Shown: positions 41,601 to 51,784, counted from the stretch's first letter. The stretch is 64,000 nucleotides of DNA from Lachnospiraceae bacterium (GCA_022792835.1 JAAWBT010000028.1:22312-86311); one strand, 5' to 3'. A program made the numbers and translations. Notes: generated by a model not told the origin, from the sequence alone.

Positions 41601-42467
41601 CTATATTCCGCCTGACAGCCAGTCCGCCAGCCGGGCGAACTGCTCCAGGTTAAGGGCCTCTCCCCGCACGGTGGGAGAAAGCCCCATTTTTGCGAGAACC
41701 GCCCCGATCTCTTCCTTTGTAAAGCCAATTTCCGGTGAATTTCCCAGACTGTTTGTCAAGGTCTTACGCCTCTGGTTAAAAGAGGCCCGGATGAGCCGGA
41801 ACATAAGCTTCTCATCCTTCACCTGCACCGGCGGCTCTTTATGGCAGGTTAAACGGATGACCGCAGACCCAACCTTTGGCCTTGGCATAAAACAGTTGGG
41901 CGGCACATTGGCTGCCAGATAAGTCTCGGCATAATACTGGACCGCCAGAGAAAGGGCTCCATAATCCTTGCTGCCTGGTCCGCTCTTCATTCGGTCGGCC
42001 ACTTCCTTCTGCACCATGACCGTAATACTCTCCAAGGGCACATGACTCTCAAAAAGCCCCATGATGATCGGAGTTGTAATGTAATAAGGCAGATTCGCCA
42101 CCACCTTGATAGGCCGTCCGCCGTTTTTTTCCCGGGCAAGCGCCGCCACATCCACCTTAAGAATATCCTCATTCAGAACAGATACATTCTCATAATCCGC
42201 CAAAGTCTCTGAAAGAATCGGAATCAGATTTTTGTCAATCTCCACGGCACAGACGCTGCCTGCCGCTTCCGCCAGATACTGGGTCATGGTCCCGATGCCC
42301 GGCCCGATTTCCAACACAAAATCCTCCTTCGTGATCCCGGCCGCCCGGATGATCTTATCAAGGACATGGGTGTCGATGAGGAAATTCTGCCCGAATTTTT
42401 TTTGAAAGACAAATTCATACTTCTGGATAATTTCTATCGTATTTCTGGGATTTCCAAGCTCTGCCAT
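41601..42467 (-). CDS. rsmA: 16S rRNA dimethyladenosine transferase
   Basis: A 288-residue methyltransferase (KsgA) that dimethylates two adenines in helix 45 of 16S rRNA using SAM. Motifs are KKFGQNFLID, VLEIGPGIGTMTQ (SAM loop) and VVANLPYYITTP (catalytic NLPY). ATG 42467 follows AGAGGT; the longer frame lies in tatD. It starts four bases after tatD. Confidence 0.97.
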   Translation of the reverse strand: MAELGNPRNTIEIIQKYEFVFQKKFGQNFLIDTHVLDKIIRAAGITKEDFVLEIGPGIGTMTQYLAEAAGSVCAVEIDKNLIPILSETLADYENVSVLNEDILKVDVAALAREKNGGRPIKVVANLPYYITTPIIMGLFESHVPLESITVMVQKEVADRMKSGPGSKDYGALSLAVQYYAETYLAANVPPNCFMPRPKVGSAVIRLTCHKEPPVQVKDEKLMFRLIRASFNQRRKTLTNSLGNSPEIGFTKEEIGAVLAKMGLSPTVRGEALNLEQFARLADWLSGGI

Positions 42468-42471
42468 GGAC

Positions 42472-43281
42472 TTACCTCTTTTCTCCTGCGTTCCGGTCAC
42501 AAAACGCTTCTTCCGGCGAAAGCCGGTAAAAACGGCAGGCATTCTCCCAGGTGGTCCTCTTTACTTCCTCCTCCGAGACACCTTTTAGCTCTGCGATGGC
42601 CTTGATGACGTGAGGAAGATGCAAAGAAGAATTCCGCTTACCCCGGAACGGGACTGGGGCCAAGTACGGACAGTCTGTCTCCAGAAGCAGCTGTTCCAGG
42701 GGCATGTAAGAAACCACCTCTTTTAATCTGCGGCCATTGGCAAAGGTGATCACCCCGCCGACTCCCAGGTAATACCCCATGTTCAGGTATTCCCTGGCCA
42801 ACTCCACACCGTAAGAAAAGCAGTGCATAACAGCAGAAAAATCCCCTCCCCCGGCGCTTTTTACCATCTCCAGTGTATCCTGCGCCGCCTCCCGGCTGTG
42901 GAGCACCACCGGCATCCCTGTCTCTTTCGCCAGAAAAAGCTGCCGCTCAAACCATTTCTTCTGGATGGGCCGGGCCGGCTCGTCCCAATGGTAATCCAGA
43001 CCAATTTCACCAACCGCGACAATCTTCGGGTGGGCAAGAGCCTTCCTGACCTCCTCAAAATTTTCTTCGTCAAGTTCTTTCGTATCTGTCGGATGGATCC
43101 CCGCTGCTCCATACAGGAGCGGATACTGTTCTGCCAGTTCAATCGTCCTGTGGATGGAGAGCAGATTGCAGGCAATGTTCACCGCCCGGCCAATCCCCCG
43201 CTCCCAAAGTGAACCAAGAAGCGCGTCCCGGTCTTTGTCAAAGGCTATATCATCATAATGGGCATGGGTATCAAAAATCAT
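42472..43281 (-). CDS. tatD: TatD-family metal-dependent hydrolase
   Basis: A 269-residue TIM-barrel metalloenzyme with H6-A-H8 (FDTHAHYDD), VAVGEIGLDYHWD (Glu ligand), VVLHSREA, HCFSYG and LETDCPYLAP (Asp). TatD proteins are 3'-5' DNA/RNA exonucleases or D-Tyr-tRNA related hydrolases. It lies between metG and rsmA, its usual place. GAGAGG precedes ATG 43281. Confidence 0.96.
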   Translation of the reverse strand: MIFDTHAHYDDIAFDKDRDALLGSLWERGIGRAVNIACNLLSIHRTIELAEQYPLLYGAAGIHPTDTKELDEENFEEVRKALAHPKIVAVGEIGLDYHWDEPARPIQKKWFERQLFLAKETGMPVVLHSREAAQDTLEMVKSAGGGDFSAVMHCFSYGVELAREYLNMGYYLGVGGVITFANGRRLKEVVSYMPLEQLLLETDCPYLAPVPFRGKRNSSLHLPHVIKAIAELKGVSEEEVKRTTWENACRFYRLSPEEAFCDRNAGEKR

Positions 43282-43292
43282 AATTTCCTCTC

Positions 43293-43907
43293 TTATACCG
43301 TTAAAATATTGCCCTTCAGGCCAGGATAAAAGCTTTCCCCGCTCTCCGGATGGGTTAACACCCATTTATTCTTCATGCTAAGCAGCTTATCCTCCTCTGT
43401 CTTCTTTACATTTTCCTTTTCACTTGGAAAATTGGTTCCCGCAGGCAGCACGATAATGCACTGGAATACACTATCTCCCACACTGCAGGGCGCATAATGA
43501 AGTGTGTCGCTGTAAAGCATCACCGCCGTTCCCCCAGGCACGAGAAACGCCTCCGCATTGGCCAGGTCAAAGGAAGTCATAGAATCCATATCTTTGCGGC
43601 TCCCCAGCACCACAATCAGATCCGTCACGGCAATATCCATTTCCTCACCCCGGTGATATTCCAGGGTATCACACTTATGATTCCTTCCGTTGCAATAGCC
43701 GATCTGGATAGGCATCTCCCCATAGACCTGACGGCGGATGTCTTCTGCAATGTCAAGCGCCTCCGCTTCTTTGACAGACGGCTCATAAATCACTTCATCC
43801 GGCGCCGGAGTCGTCTTTCCCCAGGCTAAAAGCTTAGAAAAATCCATTCCCTTGATCACTGCTCCATATTTCTGGAATGCTTTGTCTGTTACCTTTTTAA
43901 TTTCCAT
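43293..43907 (-). CDS. DUF4867-family protein (cupin-like)
   Basis: A 204-residue cytosolic protein of the Clostridia family DUF4867. The middle has cupin-like strands with several His and Glu residues (KCDTLEYHRGEEMDIAV, FLVPGGTAVMLYSDTLHYAPC). These suggest a metal or sugar-acid site as in ureidoglycolate lyase-type cupins. The reaction is unknown. It follows metG by 82 bases and precedes tatD by 11. Confidence 0.8.
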   Translation of the reverse strand: MEIKKVTDKAFQKYGAVIKGMDFSKLLAWGKTTPAPDEVIYEPSVKEAEALDIAEDIRRQVYGEMPIQIGYCNGRNHKCDTLEYHRGEEMDIAVTDLIVVLGSRKDMDSMTSFDLANAEAFLVPGGTAVMLYSDTLHYAPCSVGDSVFQCIIVLPAGTNFPSEKENVKKTEEDKLLSMKNKWVLTHPESGESFYPGLKGNILTV

Positions 43908-43989
43908 AAGTCTTCTCCTTGCATTATATATAGAATCTACAGGATTCCGGGGCCCCCCTCCGAATCAATACGGCCGCCGTGGACTTTTA

Positions 43990-45954
43990 TCAGCATATCT
44001 CTGCACCGGAAGGCATATCCTTATCCGGTGTCATCAGGGCCAGGTTTCCTTCCCCATCTTCCGCACACAGAAGCATGCCCTCCGAGAGAAGTCCTGCCAG
44101 CTTAGCGGGCTTTAAGTTGGTGATAACCATTACTTTTTTGCCGATTACTTCTTCTGGTGTGTAGTGGGCCTTGATGCCGGATACGATTTGGCGCACCTGG
44201 CTTCCCACTTTCACCTGAAAACAAAGCAGCTTCTTGGATTTTTTCACCGCCTCACAGGCAATAATCTCCCCCACCTGGAACTGGAGCTTCCCGAAATCCT
44301 CAATGGAAACCTCCGGCTTTGCCTCGATATCCATTCCGGCCGCTTCTTCTGTCTGCTCTTTGGCTTTTTCTTCCTCCGGCTTTCCGAATTTCGCTTCCAC
44401 ATCCTTTAAGACCTCGTCCATGTCCAGACGGGCGAAAAGAATCTCCGGTTTCTCCGTGACCTTATTTCCTGAAGGATGGAGACCAAAGGTCTTAAGTTCA
44501 TCCAGGCTCCGCTTCTTCCCATTGATCTGGGCCAGGATCTTTTTCGAGGTGGAGGGCATGAAGGATTCCAGAAGACTTGCACCCATACAGATCCCTTCCA
44601 CCAGGTTGTAGAGTACCTCTGCCAGACGAGGCCTCTTTTCCTCGTCCTTTGCAAGAGCCCAGGGCATAGTCTCGTCAATATATTTGTTGCATCGCTTAAA
44701 CAGAGTGAAAATCTCACTGATGGCATCAGCCACACGCAGCTCGTCCATCTTGGCGCTCACTTTTTCTGCGGTCTCACAGGCCATCTTTTTAAGCTCCCCA
44801 TCCACAGGCTCCGCCACGCCAGTACTTTCCACCACGCCGCCAAAATATTTATTGGACATGGAAATGGTACGGTTCACCAGATTCCCCAGGGTGTTGGCCA
44901 GGTCTGAATTAAGCCGCTCCACCAGAAGCTCCCAGGAGATCACGCCGTCATTGTCAAATGGCATCTCATGGAGCACGAAATACCGCACTGCGTCCACGCC
45001 GAAATAATCCACCAGATCATCTGCATAGAGCACGTTCCCCTTGGACTTACTCATCTTGCCGTCCCCCTGTAAGAGCCAGGGATGGCCAAACACCTGCTTC
45101 GGAAGCGGCACTCCGAGAGCCATCAGGAAAATAGGCCAGTAGATGGTGTGGAACCGGATGATATCCTTTCCGATCAGGTGGAGGTCGGCAGGCCAGAATT
45201 TCTTAAACTGGTCACTGTCTTCCCCTCCGCAATTATAGCCGATTCCGGTAATGTAATTGGTCAGGGCGTCCAGCCACACATAGACCACATGCTTCTGGTC
45301 AAAGTCCACAGGAATCCCCCATTTGAACGAAGTCCTGGACACACACAGGTCCTGAAGACCCGGAAGCAGGAAATTGTTCATCATCTCATTCTTTCTGGAC
45401 ACCGGCTGGATAAACTCCGGATGGGCGTTGATATGCTCAATGAGGGCCGGAGCGTACTTGCTCATCTTAAAGAAGTATGCCTCCTCCTTGGCCGGCTGTA
45501 CCTCTCTGCCGCAGTCGGGACATTTCCCGTCCACAAGCTGAGATTCCGTAAAGAAGGACTCACAGGGTGTACAATAAAGCCCCTCATAATGGCCCTTGTA
45601 AATATCTCCCTGGTCATAAAGTTTTTTAAAGATCTTCTGCACCTGGGCCTCGTGATCTGCATCTGTGGTGCGGATGAATTTGTCATAAGAGGTATCCATC
45701 AAATCCCAGATCCGTTTGATCTCCTTTGCCACATTGTCTACAAATTCCTTGGGCGTCACCCCGGCCTCTTCTGCCTTCAATTCAATCTTCTGCCCGTGCT
45801 CGTCGGTCCCTGTCTGGAAAAACACGTCATACCCCTGTTCTCTCCGGTAACGGGCAATGCTGTCCGCCAGGACAATCTCATAGGTATTTCCGATATGCGG
45901 CTTGCCCGACGTATAGGCGATCGCCGTCGTCATATAATAAGGTTTCTTTGCCAT
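43990..45954 (-). CDS. metG: Methionyl-tRNA synthetase
   Basis: A 654-residue class I synthetase. Visible are the HIGN version of the HIGH signature (20-23), the zinc knuckle Cys128, Cys131, Cys145 and Cys148, and KMSKSKGN (about 300). A C-terminal tRNA-binding (EMAP-like) domain occupies the last 110 residues (FGKLQFQVGEIIACEAV). Length and layout are those of Firmicute MetG. GGAGGGATAGAAA precedes ATG. A TATAAT -10 lies upstream near 45990. Confidence 0.98.
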   Translation of the reverse strand: MAKKPYYMTTAIAYTSGKPHIGNTYEIVLADSIARYRREQGYDVFFQTGTDEHGQKIELKAEEAGVTPKEFVDNVAKEIKRIWDLMDTSYDKFIRTTDADHEAQVQKIFKKLYDQGDIYKGHYEGLYCTPCESFFTESQLVDGKCPDCGREVQPAKEEAYFFKMSKYAPALIEHINAHPEFIQPVSRKNEMMNNFLLPGLQDLCVSRTSFKWGIPVDFDQKHVVYVWLDALTNYITGIGYNCGGEDSDQFKKFWPADLHLIGKDIIRFHTIYWPIFLMALGVPLPKQVFGHPWLLQGDGKMSKSKGNVLYADDLVDYFGVDAVRYFVLHEMPFDNDGVISWELLVERLNSDLANTLGNLVNRTISMSNKYFGGVVESTGVAEPVDGELKKMACETAEKVSAKMDELRVADAISEIFTLFKRCNKYIDETMPWALAKDEEKRPRLAEVLYNLVEGICMGASLLESFMPSTSKKILAQINGKKRSLDELKTFGLHPSGNKVTEKPEILFARLDMDEVLKDVEAKFGKPEEEKAKEQTEEAAGMDIEAKPEVSIEDFGKLQFQVGEIIACEAVKKSKKLLCFQVKVGSQVRQIVSGIKAHYTPEEVIGKKVMVITNLKPAKLAGLLSEGMLLCAEDGEGNLALMTPDKDMPSGAEIC

Positions 45955-46034
45955 TTTCTATCCCTCCGTCAAAATAAACTGTTTTTCATTATACTACAGA
46001 ATCTGCGGTTTGTGTGAGAAAATATTCCTGTACA

Positions 46035-46086
46035 GCAAAAAACAACCTTCTGTATTCATAGAAATATCTTTTACAGAAGGCTGTTT
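46035..46086 (-). terminator. Terminator after the aldo/keto reductase gene
   Basis: On the minus strand AACAGCCTTCTGTA / TACAGAAGGTTGTT with a 17-base loop and TTTTTTG after it. It separates the liv-AKR unit from metG. Confidence 0.85.
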
Positions 46087-46100
46087 CTCCAATGCTGTTT

Positions 46101-47111
46101 TTACCAGCCGATATAGGCTTCAGGCCCGCTTCCCCCCGGTCCGGGGAAGATTTCATCCAACCGCTTCATCACTTCATCGTCCAGTTTAAGCTCCAGAGCA
46201 TGGACGCTGGCCTCGAGCTGCTTTGGTGTCCTGCAGCCGCAGATCACAGAGGACACATTCGGATTGTTGAACTGCCAGGCAAGGGCCACCGCCGACATGG
46301 TCTCTCCCAACTCCTCCGCCAGACCTTTAAGTTTCAAAAGCCTTGCCCTGTTCTCCCCCTCATTCCAGGTCCCCAGGCTGTCGCTGTAGATGCTGTGGCC
46401 TGCGCCTCTGGTTCCCGGCTTCGGATTCAGGGCGTTTTCCGTGAGGAACCCTCCTGCCAGCGGCGCATAGGAGTTGAATGCGATCCCGAACTTCCGGCAG
46501 GCCGGCATGACCTCCAGCTCCGGAAGCCTGCAAAACAGACTGTATCTGTGCTGCTCTGCGATAAAGCCCAGGAAGCCCCGCTTTTTCGCCTCATATTTCG
46601 CTTCAACCAGATGGCGCGCCCCATAATTGCTTGACCCGACATAATAAGTCTTTCCCTGTGCAATGATGGTTTCATAAGCCCCGTAAATCTCATCCCAGTT
46701 GGTATTTTCTTCACAGTGATGGGTGGTGTACATTTCCACATGGTCCGTCTGCATCCGTTTCAGAGAAGCCTCCAGGGAACGGTAAATCTTAAAAGCGGAA
46801 AGTCCCATCTCGTCATTGGGCCCGTCCGGCGCATATTCCATGGGCTGGAAGCACTTGGTGTTCAGCACAAAGGACTCCCTCCGGCTGTCTCCCTGGCTGA
46901 AGTACCGCCCCAGCATTTCTTCTACGCGGCCCTTAAATCCCACTCCGCCTCCATACAGGTTTCCCGTATCCAGATAATTGATCCCATAATCTCTGGCCAT
47001 ATCCATGATCCGGAAGCATTCCTTCTCGTCATTGTATTTTCCAAAAGTCATGGTCCCAATGGCAATTCTGCTGACCTTAAGACCCGTATTTCCCTCTGCT
47101 ACATACTGCAT
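46101..47111 (-). CDS. Aldo/keto reductase
   Basis: A 336-residue NADP-dependent oxidoreductase. The family tetrad is in place: YLDTGNLYGGG (Asp and Tyr), NTKCF (Lys) and YTTHHCEE (His). The cofactor loop ICGCRTPKQLEA is near the C-terminus. It belongs to the YghZ/shaker-beta-like group. It starts 16 bases after livF, preceded by AAGGAGG, so it is probably in the liv operon. The substrate is unknown. Confidence 0.92.
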   Translation of the reverse strand: MQYVAEGNTGLKVSRIAIGTMTFGKYNDEKECFRIMDMARDYGINYLDTGNLYGGGVGFKGRVEEMLGRYFSQGDSRRESFVLNTKCFQPMEYAPDGPNDEMGLSAFKIYRSLEASLKRMQTDHVEMYTTHHCEENTNWDEIYGAYETIIAQGKTYYVGSSNYGARHLVEAKYEAKKRGFLGFIAEQHRYSLFCRLPELEVMPACRKFGIAFNSYAPLAGGFLTENALNPKPGTRGAGHSIYSDSLGTWNEGENRARLLKLKGLAEELGETMSAVALAWQFNNPNVSSVICGCRTPKQLEASVHALELKLDDEVMKRLDEIFPGPGGSGPEAYIGW

Positions 47112-47127
47112 ATGATGTTCCTCCTTC

Positions 47128-47832
47128 TCAATTTACGCCTAAATACAGGCGTTCTACCTCTTCATCGGCAAGCAGTCCTGCTCCCGTTCCTTCCATTTTT
47201 ATCCGTCCCATCTGGATCACATACCCTTTATCCGCAACAGAAAGAGCCATACTGGCATTCTGTTCCACCAGAAGGATGGACACTCCCTGTCCCTTTATTT
47301 TCACAATCAGATCAAAGATCATATCCGTAAACAGCGGCGAAAGTCCCAAGGAGGGCTCATCCAGAAGGAGAAGCCCCGGGCTGCTCATGAGGCCTCTGGC
47401 AATGGCTAACATCTGCTGTTCCCCGCCGGAAAGGGTCCCTCCAGGCTGTTTCTGCCGCTCCTTCAGCCTCGGGAACAGCTCAAAAGTCCTCTCGACTCCC
47501 GCCTCCATTTCCCTCTTCGAAACTGTGTAGGCGCCGGCCTTCAGATTCTCATACACAGACATCTTCGGGAAGATCAGCCGGCCCTCTGGGCACAGCGCAA
47601 CCTTTTTCCGGACGATCTGCGCAGGCTTAAGCTTCGTCAAATCCTCCCCGTCAAGCTCCACCACCCCGCCGACCGGTTTTTTCACCCCGGCTATGGTCTT
47701 CAAAAGCGTCGACTTTCCCGCCGCATTGCTTCCCACCAGAGCCACAATAGACCCTTTCCCAATCTCCATGGAGACATCCCAGAGAACCTGCACATGTCCA
47801 TATGCTACATTCAGGTTTTTTATGGCTAACAT
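47128..47832 (-). CDS. livF: Branched-chain amino acid ABC transporter ATPase LivF
   Basis: A 234-residue ATPase. Walker A is GSNAAGKST, signature LSGGEQQM, Walker B LLLLDEPSLGL, then the LivF-type ILLVEQNASMAL. I use ATG 47832; a GTG one codon earlier is possible. It works with LivG on the LivHM membrane pair. Confidence 0.96.
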   Translation of the reverse strand: MLAIKNLNVAYGHVQVLWDVSMEIGKGSIVALVGSNAAGKSTLLKTIAGVKKPVGGVVELDGEDLTKLKPAQIVRKKVALCPEGRLIFPKMSVYENLKAGAYTVSKREMEAGVERTFELFPRLKERQKQPGGTLSGGEQQMLAIARGLMSSPGLLLLDEPSLGLSPLFTDMIFDLIVKIKGQGVSILLVEQNASMALSVADKGYVIQMGRIKMEGTGAGLLADEEVERLYLGVN

Positions 47833-47840
47833 CACGCACC

Positions 47841-48605
47841 TTACCTCCGTTTCCCCATGTAGACCTCAATCACCTTCGGGTTTGTACGCACCTCCTCCGG
47901 GGTTCCCTGGGTCAGCAGCATCCCATAATCCATCACGTACACATAGTCAGAAATATCCATGACCAGTTTCATGTCATGCTCAATCAAAACAATGGTATGT
48001 CCTCTGTCCTGCAGACAGGAGATGTAGCCCCGAAGCTCTGCCGATTCCTGGCTGTTGAGCCCGGCCGCCGGTTCATCCAAAAGAAGCAGCTTTGGATCAC
48101 AGGCCAGGGCCCTTATGATCTCCAGCTTTTTCTGAATCCCGTAAGGCAGATTTTTACATTTGTGTTCTGCATATCCGCCGAATCCGAATTCCTCCAGAAG
48201 CTCTCCTGCCTTCTCCTCCATTTCCTGTTCCATATGCCGTTTCTTTTTTGTATGAAACAGGATGGACCATGCGGAAGCGGCAGAGACCCCCTGAAAGCCG
48301 GCGATCACATTCTCCAGTACTGTCAGCTCTTTAAAGACTCTCACGTTCTGGAAGGTTCTCGCCATGCCGATCTTCACGTATTCATGAATTTTCAAGTCAT
48401 TGGTCCTTATGCCGTCAAAGCAGATATCCCCCGAATCCGCATGATAAAATCCAGTGATAATATTAAAAAGCGTGGTCTTTCCGGCGCCATTGGGACCGAT
48501 CAGGCTGACAATCGAACCCTTTTTGATCTCCAGGGAAATATCATTGACGGCCTTTAATCCCCCGAAGGACTTGCATACATGCTCTATTTTCAGTATTGGT
48601 TCCAT
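47841..48605 (-). CDS. livG: Branched-chain amino acid ABC transporter ATPase LivG
   Basis: A 254-residue ATPase. Walker A GPNGAGKTT is at 37-45, with the LivG block ARTFQNVRVFKELTVLENV, a degenerate signature NLPYGIQKKLEI and Walker B LLLLDEPAAGL. The C-terminal VIEVYMGKR is typical of LivG. It is eight bases before livF. Confidence 0.96.
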   Translation of the reverse strand: MEPILKIEHVCKSFGGLKAVNDISLEIKKGSIVSLIGPNGAGKTTLFNIITGFYHADSGDICFDGIRTNDLKIHEYVKIGMARTFQNVRVFKELTVLENVIAGFQGVSAASAWSILFHTKKKRHMEQEMEEKAGELLEEFGFGGYAEHKCKNLPYGIQKKLEIIRALACDPKLLLLDEPAAGLNSQESAELRGYISCLQDRGHTIVLIEHDMKLVMDISDYVYVMDYGMLLTQGTPEEVRTNPKVIEVYMGKRR

Positions 48606-48615
48606 CTTATTCCCC

Positions 48616-49581
48616 TCACTCCGGCTTTCCTGCCCTGCGGACAGACAACCTTGCCTTTATAGATTCCAGCGAAATATTTTTCGCCTTGAAGAGCATGGCC
48701 ACAATCAGGATCAGGCCATAGATCAGCTGATTCAGGGCGTCAAAGCCCCGAAGCAGCTCCGGCAGGATCCCGAGAAGCACCGCTGCAGCTATGGTCCCGT
48801 ACATATTTCCCATGCCGCCCAGCACAACCATACACAAAAACAGATTGGATCTCACGTTGGCTCCCACCGACGGTTCGATAAACCGCATAAGATGTGCGTA
48901 CAGCGCCCCGGAAAGCCCGGCAAAAAGCCCGGAAATGGTAAAGGCGATCACTTTTTCTCTCAGGATGTTCACTCCGCTGGTCTGGGAAACAATCTCATCA
49001 TTTTTTATCATTTTCAACCGCAGGCCAAAGCTGCTGCGGATGATATTCCTGCTGGCCAAGACTGCCAGAATCAGAAACAAAAGGGTCATAAAATAATATT
49101 CCGTATAACCCTGGAACATAAAAGGCCCCAGTTTTGGACGCGGAATGGCGACCAGCCCCACATTCCCGTTGGTTAAGGAACTCCAGTTGACAATGATCAG
49201 ACGGATGGCCTCTGAGAGCGCCAGGGTGATAACGGCGAGATAGCCCCCTGAAAGCCGCAGCGCCAAGATCCCCAGGACGGCTGAGACAAGCCCGGTGATC
49301 AGTGCGGCAAACACCATACATAAAATGACGGGGAGCCCCAGTTTTAAGGACAGCAGTGCGGACCCATAGGCTCCCACCGCAAAAAAGCCCGCCTGACCCA
49401 TGGACACCTGCCCTGCCTCTCCTGAGATCATATTTAACCCAAGGGCAGCTATGATATAAATCATCAGCATGATCGCCACCCGGATCAGATAATCGCTGAG
49501 ACCTGCGAAGGGAAAAATGACCAGGAAGACTGCCGCCGCCAGGGCTGCCGCTGTTTTTTTCTTTTTATCCCATTTTCTCAT
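48616..49581 (-). CDS. livM: Branched-chain amino acid ABC transporter permease LivM
   Basis: A 321-residue inner-membrane permease of the BPD_transp_2 family with about nine to ten hydrophobic helices and the conserved GEAGQVSMGQAGFFAVGAY and MVVLGGMGNMYGTIAAA. The ATG at 49581 lies 2 bases after the livH stop, with AGAAGG upstream; a TTG two codons earlier would overlap livH. Confidence 0.95.
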   Translation of the reverse strand: MRKWDKKKKTAAALAAAVFLVIFPFAGLSDYLIRVAIMLMIYIIAALGLNMISGEAGQVSMGQAGFFAVGAYGSALLSLKLGLPVILCMVFAALITGLVSAVLGILALRLSGGYLAVITLALSEAIRLIIVNWSSLTNGNVGLVAIPRPKLGPFMFQGYTEYYFMTLLFLILAVLASRNIIRSSFGLRLKMIKNDEIVSQTSGVNILREKVIAFTISGLFAGLSGALYAHLMRFIEPSVGANVRSNLFLCMVVLGGMGNMYGTIAAAVLLGILPELLRGFDALNQLIYGLILIVAMLFKAKNISLESIKARLSVRRAGKPE

Positions 49582-49583
49582 AC

Positions 49584-50471
49584 TCAAACCTTCTTCTGCA
49601 CTTTCCTGCTGAACAATCCGTCCGGCTTAATCAGTAAAATCACAATCAGAATCGCAAAGGCTGAGAAATCTCTCAGATTCGAAGTAATGTAACCTGCTGT
49701 CATGACCTCCGCAAAACTGATGATAAAGGCCCCCACAGCGGCTCCCCAGAGATTCCCGATCCCGCCGAGCACAGTGGCGGTAAAGGCTTTGATCGCCATG
49801 GTGCTTCCTACGGAAATATCAATTCCCCGGAAGTTCATACAGGACATGATCCCCGAAAGACAGGCAAGGGCAGAACCGATAAAGAAGGTCATCGCAATCA
49901 CCGAATTGACGCTCATCCCCATTAACTGCGCCGCGTTCTGATCCTGTGCCACAGCCCTCATGCTCATTCCCATCTTTGTCCTGTTCACAAAAAAAACTAA
50001 AATCGCCAGGACAAGGGCCGTGATCCCTATGATGATCATCTGTGTGACGTTGACATTCACGTTTCCGATCCGGAATACCTTTCCCTCAAAGAACAGAGGA
50101 TACTGTCTGGTCGCGGAACCCATCACAAGGAACATCAGCTGCTGCAGCACGGTGGAAACACCGATCAGGCAGATTAATCCTGCAAATTTCGGCATCCCAG
50201 CGTCCCGCAGCGGTTTTACTGTCAGCCTCTCATAGATCACTCCCACAAGGCCCGTCGCCGCCATGGCAAGCAGGAATGCCAAGAACCAGGGAATCGCCGG
50301 AGCCGCGGTGACGATCATAAAATACAGATAAGCCCCCACCATGAAGACCGTACCGTGTGCGAAATTGATCAGCTCCAGCACTCCGTATACCATGGAATAT
50401 CCGATCGCAGTCAGCGCATATACTGCCCCCAAGGCCAGGCTGCTGACCACAAGCTGCATAAAATAAACCAT
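49584..50471 (-). CDS. livH: Branched-chain amino acid ABC transporter permease LivH
   Basis: A 295-residue permease, partner of LivM: ALGAVYALTAIGYSMVYGVL, ELINFAHGTVFMVGAYLYF and AFTATVLGGIGNLWGAAVGA are the family blocks, with eight or so membrane helices. Confidence 0.96.
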   Translation of the reverse strand: MVYFMQLVVSSLALGAVYALTAIGYSMVYGVLELINFAHGTVFMVGAYLYFMIVTAAPAIPWFLAFLLAMAATGLVGVIYERLTVKPLRDAGMPKFAGLICLIGVSTVLQQLMFLVMGSATRQYPLFFEGKVFRIGNVNVNVTQMIIIGITALVLAILVFFVNRTKMGMSMRAVAQDQNAAQLMGMSVNSVIAMTFFIGSALACLSGIMSCMNFRGIDISVGSTMAIKAFTATVLGGIGNLWGAAVGAFIISFAEVMTAGYITSNLRDFSAFAILIVILLIKPDGLFSRKVQKKV

Positions 50472-50557
50472 ATTGTCCCCTTCCCTACCTGCAGACCTCC
50501 TCTTTATGAGATTGCCGACATGAAATAGTCAGACCGGCAATCTCCGGTGATCCGTGG

Positions 50558-51784
50558 TTAATTAATGCACCTGTAAGCTCCGTCTACAATCTCGCTGATG
50601 AAAAAGGCCTCTCTTTGTACCTTCCTGTTGGAATCAATCTGATCATCAAAGATTTTTCCTTCTGTGGAACTGTAGCCTGCAAGCGTATCGTGGAAGGACT
50701 GGCGGTCTGTGGCTCCTGCCTCGATAATCCGGATAATCATATTTCCGCACTCATAGGAACCGGACCCCATCAGACTGGGGTAATAACCGTTCTTCTCATA
50801 AAAATCCGTCGTAAACTTCTTGACATTTTCATCCGTTGTGTCCGGTGTGATCATACTCGCCACATATACATCTGTTGTGTCCGTGTCTCCAAGGGCGTCC
50901 AGCAAATACTGATTGTAGCTGTCCGGAGACAAAAACAGTTTTGTCTCGATCCCAAGATCCCTGGCCTGCATGATCATCGCAGAAGAATCCGCATAGGAAC
51001 AGAAAATGCCGATCACATCCGGATTGTCCTTATTAACCTTCTGAAGCAGGGAGGTAAAGTCTCTGGTCTGTCCGCTGATGAATTTGTCGCTGGCAATGAC
51101 CTCCCCCCCGAATTCGGGAGCCGCCTCGGTGACTGTGTCCAGAATGATCTTACCGTTGTCTCCGTCGATCACGATCATCCCGATGGTCTTTGCTCCCAGC
51201 TCTTCACAGGCAATCTTTGCCCAGCTTCTGTACTGGCTTCCCGCATCCGGGCAGAACATCCAGGTCCAGCTTCCTGCATCCGGAATAGCCATGGAGCTTG
51301 CACTGGGAGAAAACTGGACCATGTTGCCGTCGTAAATGGGAGCGCCGGCCATGGTCGCTCCGCTTGCAAAGGAGCCAATGGCTGCAATGTACTTTTTGTC
51401 CGAAACGATTTGCTGTGCGATATTGGCCGCCTCTGTCGGGTCATTTTTATCATCAAACCGTTCCACTTCTATGGTATGGCCCTCATATCCACCGGCACTG
51501 TTAAACTCCTCAACAGCCATCATCAGGGCATTGTACCCTTCTTCTCCCTGATTGGCATAATCCCCTGTCAGCGGAGTCGCATAGGCCACATAATAAGGTT
51601 CTGCGTCCCCTGCCTCTGATTTTTTAGTTTCTTCCTGTTCTGTTTTAGTTTCTTCCTTCTCTGATGCCCCTGCCTCAGTTTCTTTTTTTGCCTCTGTCTC
51701 TTTTTTATCTCCTCCATTCCCGCAGCCGGCAATGCTTAACGCCAGAGAAATCCCCAACACGATACTGATTAATCTTTTTTTCAT
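50558..51784 (-). CDS. livJ: Branched-chain amino acid-type substrate-binding lipoprotein
   Basis: A 408-residue periplasmic-binding-type I protein anchored by lipid (LSIAGC, Cys21). A Glu/Lys/Thr-rich linker (about 28-58) precedes the domain (YYVAYATPLTGDYANQGEEG, AAIGSFASGATMAGAPIY). Liv-type proteins bind leucine-family amino acids, but relatives bind amides or other ligands. It starts the liv operon. Confidence 0.93.
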   Translation of the reverse strand: MKKRLISIVLGISLALSIAGCGNGGDKKETEAKKETEAGASEKEETKTEQEETKKSEAGDAEPYYVAYATPLTGDYANQGEEGYNALMMAVEEFNSAGGYEGHTIEVERFDDKNDPTEAANIAQQIVSDKKYIAAIGSFASGATMAGAPIYDGNMVQFSPSASSMAIPDAGSWTWMFCPDAGSQYRSWAKIACEELGAKTIGMIVIDGDNGKIILDTVTEAAPEFGGEVIASDKFISGQTRDFTSLLQKVNKDNPDVIGIFCSYADSSAMIMQARDLGIETKLFLSPDSYNQYLLDALGDTDTTDVYVASMITPDTTDENVKKFTTDFYEKNGYYPSLMGSGSYECGNMIIRIIEAGATDRQSFHDTLAGYSSTEGKIFDDQIDSNRKVQREAFFISEIVDGAYRCIN